Source of the DNA: Streptococcus oralis
GTDB lineage: Bacteria > Bacillota > Bacilli > Lactobacillales > Streptococcaceae
Direction of reading: 5' to 3'
Length of the DNA: 8,525 nucleotides
Assembly: GCA_905370255.1 (NCBI GenBank)
Contig: CAJPKC010000034.1
Span: 1-8,525, forward strand
Part shown: positions 1 to 5,259 of the stretch, piece after piece
Layout: every line of letters starts with the position of its first letter
Position numbering within the stretch: the first letter of the stretch is position 1
Program-made: the position numbers and the translations under genes
The notes under the pieces: generated by a model
Database searches by the model: none
What the model was told of the DNA's origin: nothing
What the model saw: the letters and a program-made list of their open reading frames with translations, nothing else

Positions 1-1568
1 GAGCATATGCCGCAGCAACAGGACACACTATGCTTGCTGGAACTGAACTTGATACGGATGATAGAATTTGGGCTGGTGGAGAGACACTTTGGACACTTGG
101 TACACTTGGTTTAGGAAAAGGTTTAAAAGCAGCAGGAGCTACTGATGACATTATCAATGCTGTTAATAAAACAGGAAATGGAATAGGAGATGGAGTTGGT
201 TTACTACATACGGGGTATGATTATGTGGTGAAGGGTGAAGATCCAACTATCTCTCTAATTGGTTTTGGTATTGGCAAACTAGGGGGAGCAGGATTGGCAC
301 GTGCTCAAAATAAATCACAAAGTATAAATGTATTGACAAATACAGATGAGTCACCTCTATTTTCAACTAATAATACTGAATTGGAATATCGAAATTATGT
401 TGATAGAAAGTTAAAGAGTGGCAGCGAACCGTTATCCATAACCGAGTGGCTTGAAAGAAGTGATATAGCCAACCAAAATCTTACAAACAATAATGATTTT
501 TCCACTGGTAGTATTGCTAATGTGGGCGAAATGCCACCATTTAAAATTAAAAATACTGAATTGGAATATCAAAATTATGTTGATAGAAAGTTAAAGAGCG
601 GCAGCGAACCATTGTCCATGTCTGAGTGGCTCAAAAAACATGACATATCCAAACAAAATTTCTCTACCTATGAGGCATTTTCAGGTAATAGAATTGAAGA
701 ATTTAAATTAAACAATAACGATGTTGAAACGAATATTACAGTTAAAACTCATAACGCGGATGGTAAAGACCAAAAGATTCGATTGAAAGCTATTGGATTT
801 GATGAGTCAGGAAATATTCGAATTCAAGATTATACAACTGCAAAAGATGGTCTACCAAAGAAACGTCAAGAAATTCTTGACAATTTATCGAAATATGGTG
901 GAGAAGTTGTTGGTGCAGGTAAAGGAAAATTTGCTGGAGGGACTGAAATTCCAAAAGGAACCAGAATTGATGTAATCAATGGTAGTTCCCAGTTCTCACC
1001 TGAATGGCAGACCAAATTAAGCGAATTTCCGAAGGCGGATTTGAGTAGCGCTCAAATAAAATCTATCACTGCTATTAAACCAGATCCGGAAAATGGAATC
1101 TTACGACCTAATCCAGAAGTTTATCTTTCAAAAGAGTATTTAGAACAACATAAACGACTGTTTGATGGTGGAGTAGCGGCCTTTGTCAAGGATAATGAAA
1201 ATATTATAAGATACAATCAGTTTGGCAGAGATGATGGAGCATTTGTTTTTCCTAGACATGTAGCGGATGCTATGATCAAAGAAGCTAATGGTGATGCTAG
1301 AAAGTTAGAAGCTTTATTAGGATTAGACCCTGGTAGCCTAGGAGATTCTCCTAAAATGGTAGTGCCACAAGAAGTTCATAATTATAGAATTCCCGACGGA
1401 AATGAAGAAGGTTCACGCGTAAACCCACAGTGGCGTCCAGGAGGGAAAACATATCCAGGAGGAGTTCCTGAGGCAGTTATTGATAAAGTTCCAATAGATA
1501 AGTTAGACCTAATTGAAATTTGGGAAAACGATAAAGGAGATAAGAATGGAAACAATTCACGTAAGTGA
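1..1568 (+). CDS. Polymorphic toxin, PT-TG type, C-terminal part (5' end outside window)
   Basis: The frame is open from the left edge (in-frame codons from base 3), so the ATG at 30 is internal, not the start. The first residues, around ATGHTMLAGTELDTDDRIWAG, match the same segment in the toxin at 5260 (FTGHTMITGDRLSTEERVWAG). This is the pre-toxin TG region that precedes C-terminal toxin domains in T7SS and other polymorphic toxins. Numbering from the ATG at 30: a Gly-rich helical part (15-95), two copies of a 36-residue module 60 residues apart (115-150, 175-210), a beta-rich segment ending VVGAGKGKFAGGTEIPKG (293-310), and a last domain (about 357-495) with FGRDDGAFVFP, LGLDPGSLGD and PGGVPEAVIDKVP. 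I do not know the activity of either C-terminal segment. The segment around IRIQDYTTAK could be a divergent nuclease-type fold, but this is only a guess. The end overlaps the next gene by 23 nt, as expected for a coupled toxin/immunity pair. Confidence 0.85.
   Translation, partial: AYAAATGHTMLAGTELDTDDRIWAGGETLWTLGTLGLGKGLKAAGATDDIINAVNKTGNGIGDGVGLLHTGYDYVVKGEDPTISLIGFGIGKLGGAGLARAQNKSQSINVLTNTDESPLFSTNNTELEYRNYVDRKLKSGSEPLSITEWLERSDIANQNLTNNNDFSTGSIANVGEMPPFKIKNTELEYQNYVDRKLKSGSEPLSMSEWLKKHDISKQNFSTYEAFSGNRIEEFKLNNNDVETNITVKTHNADGKDQKIRLKAIGFDESGNIRIQDYTTAKDGLPKKRQEILDNLSKYGGEVVGAGKGKFAGGTEIPKGTRIDVINGSSQFSPEWQTKLSEFPKADLSSAQIKSITAIKPDPENGILRPNPEVYLSKEYLEQHKRLFDGGVAAFVKDNENIIRYNQFGRDDGAFVFPRHVADAMIKEANGDARKLEALLGLDPGSLGDSPKMVVPQEVHNYRIPDGNEEGSRVNPQWRPGGKTYPGGVPEAVIDKVPIDKLDLIEIWENDKGDKNGNNSRK
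372..479 (+). repeat. Internal direct repeat, copy 1 (36-residue module)
   Basis: This segment aligns without gaps to 552-659, with a fixed offset of 180 nt (60 codons). The first part is nearly identical at the DNA level (for example TTGGAATATC and AAATTATGTTGATAGAAAG). Similarity fades after about base 430. The encoded module runs NTELEYRNYVDRKLKSGSEP then a conserved W (EWLERSD). Third-position differences within conserved protein sequence suggest selection on the protein. Confidence 0.9.
552..659 (+). repeat. Internal direct repeat, copy 2 (36-residue module)
   Basis: Second copy of the module at 372-479, encoding NTELEYQNYVDRKLKSGSEP followed by EWLKKHD. The stretch between the copies (residues 151-174) has weak similarity to the stretch before copy 1 (SI.NV...E.P.F), so the duplicated unit may be the full 60 residues. 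Confidence 0.9.
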
Positions 1569-2205
1569 GAAGGATGTGTTAGAAATTTGTCAAGATGGAG
1601 ATAAATATTTCTTGCGCTATCCAACGTTTAATATTACCATGCCAGAAGTTGTTAAAGAAATTCCGAAAGAAGCAGTGGACAGTTATTTGGCAGGTGAGCA
1701 TACAGGTCAAGAGTTGATGAATTATGCTCATTATGGTTTCTGGAAATCTAAAAATCAATATACAAAAGATGAATCTACTAAGCTCTTCATTGAAAATAAT
1801 CCATCTGTAATTTTAAAAAACCCTGAGCACAGTAAGCGATTATTCTCTGTAGATGAATTTCGTACATTGGTAAAACAAGCTGTCTCTTTGGAGTTGAAAC
1901 CAACGGAACTGGATGCAATTGGAACAGTAGGCAATCATTTGGAACTTCTTCTTGTAGATCCTCTTGACTGGCAGGAGGAAATAGAAGGAGTTCACCTGGA
2001 AATGCTCCAAGAAAAACTCAACAACTACATCTACTTCCTCGAAAGCAAGCAGTATGTGGAGCGATATGGTGATAAGTTTGATAAAAAAATCATCCATATC
2101 ACATTCCAGTATTCCCCATCTGATAATGGATTGGCCTTTCTTGCGGCGGTTCAGAAAGTGTTACAACCGACGGATATGAGTTTGAAGATAGAATTGCCGG
2201 AGTAA
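1546..2205 (+). CDS. Putative immunity/accessory protein with C-terminal DUF6572-like domain
   Basis: I place the start at ATG 1546, giving 219 residues. AAAGGAGA at 1533-1540 lies 6 nt upstream; a longer frame from TTG 1513 has no comparable site and lies deeper inside the toxin gene. The N-terminal half (1-110) is unknown to me: a small beta-rich start, then a segment with AHYGFWKSK and YTKDESTKLF. The C-terminal half (about 118-219) carries ELDAIGTVG, LLLVDPLDWQEE and HLEMLQEKLNNYIYFLES, then two beta strands. This matches my recollection of DUF6572, a small family often found beside polymorphic toxins. No signal peptide or membrane helix is visible, so it should be cytoplasmic. Its 23-nt overlap with the toxin gene fits co-translation of a cognate immunity protein, but the pairing is inferred from position. 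It is the last gene before the terminator. Confidence 0.75.
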   Translation: METIHVSEKDVLEICQDGDKYFLRYPTFNITMPEVVKEIPKEAVDSYLAGEHTGQELMNYAHYGFWKSKNQYTKDESTKLFIENNPSVILKNPEHSKRLFSVDEFRTLVKQAVSLELKPTELDAIGTVGNHLELLLVDPLDWQEEIEGVHLEMLQEKLNNYIYFLESKQYVERYGDKFDKKIIHITFQYSPSDNGLAFLAAVQKVLQPTDMSLKIELPE

Positions 2206-2214
2206 TTAGAGGTG

Positions 2215-2233
2215 ATGAAAAGCGCCTTTTCAT
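2215..2233. other. Perfect inverted repeat without T-tract
   Basis: ATGAAAAG (2215-2222) and CTTTTCAT (2226-2233) form an 8-bp stem around the loop CGC, ten bases after the stop codon at 2205. No run of T follows. It may protect the mRNA 3' end or assist the terminator 30 nt downstream, but it is not itself a standard intrinsic terminator. Confidence 0.5.
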
Positions 2234-2264
2234 AATCAATAGGAAATTGTAAAGAACTAACACT

Positions 2265-2292
2265 AAGAGAGAACGACCATTTCTCTCTTTTT
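2265..2292 (+). terminator. Intrinsic terminator of the upstream toxin module
   Basis: AAGAGAGAA (2265-2273) and TTCTCTCTT (2281-2289) pair perfectly over 9 bp around a 7-nt loop (CGACCAT). Three further T's follow, so the 3' side ends in a run of five T's. Its place 60 nt after the last stop codon and before a strong promoter fits the end of the first operon. The stem is AG/CT-rich with four G-C pairs, so it is of moderate strength. Confidence 0.75.
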
Positions 2293-2325
2293 AACTCTCT
2301 AAGCTCTCTCCATTTAGTGATTGTT

Positions 2326-2354
2326 TTGACCATCAAACTAATTTTCGGTATAAT
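2326..2354 (+). promoter_or_regulatory. Sigma-A type promoter for the downstream operon
   Basis: TTGACC at 2326-2331 and TATAAT at 2349-2354 are separated by exactly 17 nt. This is a one-mismatch -35 box and a perfect -10 box. Transcription would start near 2361. The next intact, well-supported gene begins at 2814, so the message would have a leader of about 450 nt made of decayed coding sequence. I saw no operator repeat around it, so expression may be largely constitutive. Confidence 0.8.
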
Positions 2355-2399
2355 AGTAGTATTTAATTGATCTATTGTCATTTTTCTGAAGGATATGTC

Positions 2400-2584
2400 A
2401 TGAATAGCTATCTCGTGTGGAATTGCGCTTCTAAAGCAAATTTAACAAAGGAAGTGTGCATGACAAAATGGTAGTGAAATTAAACATTGTATCTTTGATC
2501 ATGAGATGGATCGATTTGTAGCAGAATGAGGGGGAGAGGCAAATAATACTACTCTGTTAATGAAAGAAGGGCTTAAATGTAGGT
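2400..2584 (+). pseudogene. Decayed coding sequence in the operon leader
   Basis: A 24-codon frame begins at ATG 2400 with AAGGA properly placed upstream (about 2388-2392) and stops at 2474 (MNSYLVWNCASKANLTKEV...). A different frame then carries protein-like text across a stop: GSEIKHCIFDHEMDRFVAE, stop at about 2527, then GGEANNTTLLMKEGLKC. A third frame continues at 2585. Protein-like segments split over three frames with in-frame stops look like one gene broken by small indels and point mutations. I do not recognise the family. The first 24 codons could instead be a short leader peptide, since they have their own ribosome-binding site. Confidence 0.4.
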
Positions 2585-2803
2585 TTGCATTTTGGAGTTA
2601 GTATACAAAAGAACATTATTTCAGCTTATAATGGTACAGCCAAGTATTTGAAGTCCCAAATAGATCCAGCTTTGATGCCCTTGAATGTATTGGATCAGAC
2701 TATCTATAATCGGACAAGTATTGATCGTGAGTTAGTTCGGCCAGTAGATCAAGTAAAACTATACTATCCAGCTTCTCAGACGAAGTTGAGGATTATGAAA
2801 TGA
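2585..2803 (+). pseudogene. Open frame of 72 codons, probably 3' remnant of a broken gene
   Basis: The frame can begin only at TTG 2585, or at non-start codons up to seven codons earlier. No convincing ribosome-binding site is present, which argues against an intact gene. The product has ordinary protein composition, including NVLDQTIYNRTSIDRELV and a tail VKLYYPASQTKL. Its stop at 2801-2803 lies 10 nt before the next ATG, the usual spacing for an operon gene. It therefore probably was the first gene of the operon, now decayed at the 5' end. Family not recognised. It could still be translated as a small protein from the TTG. Confidence 0.4.
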
Positions 2804-2813
2804 GGAAAAAGAA

Positions 2814-3401
2814 ATGTCAAAAGAAATTTATTTACAAATGAAAAAACAACTGCGAATTTGGACTACAATTAATATCATCATTGCCTTGATTGCTATTATA
2901 GGAGGGATCCTTGTTATTATCAGTAAATCACGCCATATTCCTTTTTTACTGATGACGCTTGGAGCACTTACTTTAATGAACCAGGTGTTGATTACGCCTG
3001 CTTTTAAAGCAAAGAAAGAAGCTGAGGAAGAACATCCGGAGTGGAAGGAATTATCTATTAAGGGTGTTGAAATACCTGTGGAAGATATGCAGAAGGGGAT
3101 TATAATATCGGCTGTTGCTCTTTTAACAGTCATTGTAGGATTCTTCATGTTTTATAGGCCTGTCCCAAAAACAGATATAGGTTCAGAGGTTATAAGTAAT
3201 AATAGGGATGTAGAATCTGTAACAGATGAGAGCGCAGAGGAACCTAAGGAGAAATCGACAACACCTTCTTCAGTTATAGATGAAGAAGAATTTAAGACTG
3301 GTCAAGAAATTAAAGGGAGTATTGAGTCAAATTCAACCTCTGATAAATCATCCTTAGATATTAATAAAGCACATGATATTGCAGAAAAAGCAAAACAGTA
3401 A
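2814..3401 (+). CDS. Three-helix membrane protein with acidic C-terminal tail, T7SS effector operon
   Basis: This 195-residue protein starts at ATG 2814, with GAGGAAAA at 2802-2809 upstream. Hydrophobic segments lie at about 17-37 (TINIIIALIAIIGGILVII), 41-60 and 95-114 (IIISAVALLTVIVGFFMFY). The loop at 64-92 is strongly charged (KAKKEAEEEHPEWKEL). Residues 115-195 are a hydrophilic, Ser/Glu-rich, probably disordered tail. Charge distribution suggests the N-terminus and the 64-92 loop are cytoplasmic, which would put the tail outside. I do not recognise a family. As the first intact gene of a T7SS-type effector operon it could assist toxin delivery at the membrane, or be a membrane-located protection factor. 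Both are inferences from position. The next gene starts 27 nt downstream. Confidence 0.8.
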   Translation: MSKEIYLQMKKQLRIWTTINIIIALIAIIGGILVIISKSRHIPFLLMTLGALTLMNQVLITPAFKAKKEAEEEHPEWKELSIKGVEIPVEDMQKGIIISAVALLTVIVGFFMFYRPVPKTDIGSEVISNNRDVESVTDESAEEPKEKSTTPSSVIDEEEFKTGQEIKGSIESNSTSDKSSLDINKAHDIAEKAKQ

Positions 3402-3428
3402 AATTGGTTGAAAGTGAAGGAGTAAGTA

Positions 3429-3815
3429 ATGAGTGATGCAAGTTTGAAAGCACAAATTGATAGTGATATAGCGGAAAGAAAAAAATATATAAGAGTAAAA
3501 AATGCGATTAGTAACCATGGGCTAGATAAGGATATTTCACTAAAACACTTTACGAAATATATTGATGAATGTAAAGATGCAATTAAAAAGATTGATGGAA
3601 ATGAGGGATATCATTATCTTTCAACTATGAAAACAAAACTACAAAATGATAAAGATAAGATCAAAGAATTCACGGATTTTGTGAGAGATGCAAATACCTC
3701 ATATAAAAATTTGTATAGTACTTTGACTGCCAAAATCGCTGCATTAGATAGTTCAATCAGTAGTAATAAATCAAAATATAATAAGGGAAAACCTTTTTGG
3801 GAATGGATTTGGTGA
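3429..3815 (+). CDS. Small helical effector partner (YwqH/DUF5082- or Lap2-like role)
   Basis: This 128-residue protein starts at ATG 3429, with AAGGAG at 3417-3422 six nt upstream. It is almost entirely alpha-helical and Lys/Asp-rich, with a long helical stretch at 50-112 (MKTKLQNDKDKIKEFTDF and onward) and an aromatic end, FWEWIW. It has no signal peptide and no Cys. Size, helical hairpin character and place before a WXG100-like gene match the small partners (YwqH/DUF5082 or Lap2/DUF3958 type) that bind the N-terminus of T7SSb toxins and carry them to the secretion ATPase. The family assignment rests on character and context; I see no diagnostic motif, and the W-x-G turn found in many relatives is absent. 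The next gene follows after 15 nt. Confidence 0.7.
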   Translation: MSDASLKAQIDSDIAERKKYIRVKNAISNHGLDKDISLKHFTKYIDECKDAIKKIDGNEGYHYLSTMKTKLQNDKDKIKEFTDFVRDANTSYKNLYSTLTAKIAALDSSISSNKSKYNKGKPFWEWIW

Positions 3816-3830
3816 TGAAAGGAAAAACGG

Positions 3831-4163
3831 ATGGATACAAATATTAACTCTATAGACTCTACCTATGAAAGTTCTACTGTTGAGTATGATGATAGTAATA
3901 TAGCGGCAATTGAAAATGAATTGATAGAGATTGCCAACCTATTTAATTCGATAGATGCTGAGATTACTTCACTAAAGGGACTTGAAAAAGAGTGGAAGGG
4001 AAAAGCAAAAGACCAGTACGTAGAATTGCGAACATTTCTTGAAACTTATCGTGCTGATTTTTTTAACAATATCCAAGATTTTAAAACAACAATTTACGGT
4101 CTTGAGGGGCTTCTCTCTTCAATTCCTTCATCAACAGTAATAAAGGAGATTGACGGAGCATGA
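3831..4163 (+). CDS. WXG100-like protein
   Basis: A 110-residue protein with the WXG100 layout: helix 1 at about 22-50, the turn LEKEWKGKAKDQY with W55-K56-G57, and helix 2 at about 58-95. Residues 1-20 are an acidic, Ser/Thr-rich extension that is not typical of EsxA. The usual YxxxD/E export signal is not clearly present; YRAD (73-76) and YGLE (89-92) have a residue too few. Such proteins form helical dimers and are either secreted themselves or escort a larger effector. Here it most likely partners the toxin of this operon. The start at 3831 has a GAAAGGAA site just upstream. Its TGA stop overlaps the next ATG (4160-4163). Confidence 0.8.
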   Translation: MDTNINSIDSTYESSTVEYDDSNIAAIENELIEIANLFNSIDAEITSLKGLEKEWKGKAKDQYVELRTFLETYRADFFNNIQDFKTTIYGLEGLLSSIPSSTVIKEIDGA

Positions 4164-4828
4164 TGTTTACGTTAGAAGCTTTATATGCGCTACATATGTT
4201 TAATGATCATTCAAATGATATTGCTTTTCTTCCTTTGCCTGCCAAAGAAGGTGAAACTAGAAAAGAAGCTTTATTGAGAATAGTAGAAAAGGGTTTTGAA
4301 GACCTATCGAATATGGAGTTGATTGTAGATGGGACACCTACGGAAGAATGCATACAATATGGTGCTTATCTAGATGAGTATGCACAAGCTAATTATCATT
4401 GTAATGTCAATCAAATGTTTTTTTATTCTCCTAATGTAGATGAGTATGATAGGATGGCAATTATTATCATTCAAAATGATGAAAATGAGTTTTTAATTGA
4501 TCGCGTGGGTACAGCTATATTCTTAGCCTCTTTAATATCACTTTATCCGATCCTACAAAATGTAGACGCTAATCAAAAAGATTATCTGCATTCAGAATGG
4601 GAAGCAGAAGCTTATTTAAAACTAGTTTTTCATCATCCAAATGATGATGCACTTCGTATTCAAATTAATGATTCGTCACATAATGTTCAAGACAGACTAT
4701 ACTACAGGAGTGACCAATATTTATATGAATATGATATGGAGAACCAGACTCGCAGATCTATTAGTGGTGAGCAGTTTAAGAAACAATTAATTCAGAAATT
4801 AAAAGTGAAGGGAGAATTATGGGAGTAG
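4160..4828 (+). CDS. DUF5081/EspG-like protein, probable effector chaperone
   Basis: A 222-residue soluble protein of mixed alpha/beta character. It opens MMFTLEALYALHMF, then has a segment of charged helices (about 32-50, EALLRIVEKGFEDLSNMEL) and beta strands (MAIIIIQND, EFLIDRVG). A second half runs from about 120 (AIFLASLISLYP). The opening and overall layout match my recollection of DUF5081, a family seen in Firmicute T7SS loci and thought to resemble mycobacterial EspG chaperones. I hold this as likely but unproven. The start is ambiguous: ATG 4160 and ATG 4163 are adjacent, GGAG at 4155-4158 is too close for either, and AAAGGAG at 4142-4148 is slightly far. Coupling to the preceding gene through the ATGA overlap probably drives translation. 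It overlaps the next gene by 10 nt. Confidence 0.7.
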   Translation: MMFTLEALYALHMFNDHSNDIAFLPLPAKEGETRKEALLRIVEKGFEDLSNMELIVDGTPTEECIQYGAYLDEYAQANYHCNVNQMFFYSPNVDEYDRMAIIIIQNDENEFLIDRVGTAIFLASLISLYPILQNVDANQKDYLHSEWEAEAYLKLVFHHPNDDALRIQINDSSHNVQDRLYYRSDQYLYEYDMENQTRRSISGEQFKKQLIQKLKVKGELWE

Positions 4829-5259
4829 ATATTAAGTTGGTCTTGTCTGATCAGGAACAATTAATTTATCACTGTATGACAATAGTGGAGTACGCAAGTC
4901 AAATTACTGCAAAATTGAGTCATATTAGCTCAACTATCTCATCGTTATCTTCTCAAGGGGCATTTCATGATTTAGTCGCAGGCCGCTCGGCAAATAATGG
5001 TTTTGAAAACTATGTTTTAAAGGCACAAGAGTTTGGAACATTAGCAGAAGTGTTGTGGCAACATGCGCAGAATACCTATGATGGAATGGTTGATGTAGAT
5101 AAGGTTATGGCGACTTATGTAGCCGGGTTATTTTTGGAATTACCAACAACATCTCAAGAAGATAAGAATTATATAAATAATAATCCGAAAGAAGCCGTTC
5201 AACAAATTCAAGATGATATTAAGGAACAGGAGAAAGAAGGAAGCGAAAAGGGGAATTAG
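4819..5259 (+). CDS. Small helical T7SS-associated protein (ESAT-6-like hairpin)
   Basis: This 146-residue protein has two long helices (about 8-46 and 60-106) joined by a Gly/Ser/Asn turn (AGRSANNG), then a hydrophilic, highly charged tail (112-146). Around 87-92, YDGMVD offers an aromatic-x4-Asp, one residue longer than the canonical YxxxD/E export motif. No membrane helix or signal peptide is visible. Size and position directly before the toxin suit a Lap1/WXG-type partner that packs against the toxin N-terminus. AAGGGAGA at 4808-4815 precedes the ATG. The stop codon (5257-5259) abuts the ATG of the toxin gene, which suggests tight co-translation and roughly matched amounts of the two proteins. 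Exact family not recognised. Confidence 0.7.
   Translation: MGVDIKLVLSDQEQLIYHCMTIVEYASQITAKLSHISSTISSLSSQGAFHDLVAGRSANNGFENYVLKAQEFGTLAEVLWQHAQNTYDGMVDVDKVMATYVAGLFLELPTTSQEDKNYINNNPKEAVQQIQDDIKEQEKEGSEKGN

Noticed and set aside
372..659. CRISPR-like repeat
   Set aside because: Only two long copies, in frame within a coding sequence; this is a protein-module duplication.
793..975. Small plus-strand frame inside the partial toxin
   Set aside because: Overlaps the toxin in another frame, has no ribosome-binding site, and its composition is that of a shadow.
1513..1545. Longer start (TTG 1513) for the 219-residue protein
   Set aside because: The ATG at 1546 has AAAGGAGA at ideal spacing; the TTG has none, and the extra residues look like shadow translation of the toxin end.
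1382..2381. Minus-strand frames at 1382-1624, 1840-2097 and 2151-2381
   Set aside because: Antisense to well-supported genes or to the terminator/promoter region, with no start signals or recognisable motifs.
2828..3148. Minus-strand frame antisense to the membrane protein
   Set aside because: Mirror of hydrophobic codons on the coding strand; no start site and no independent support.
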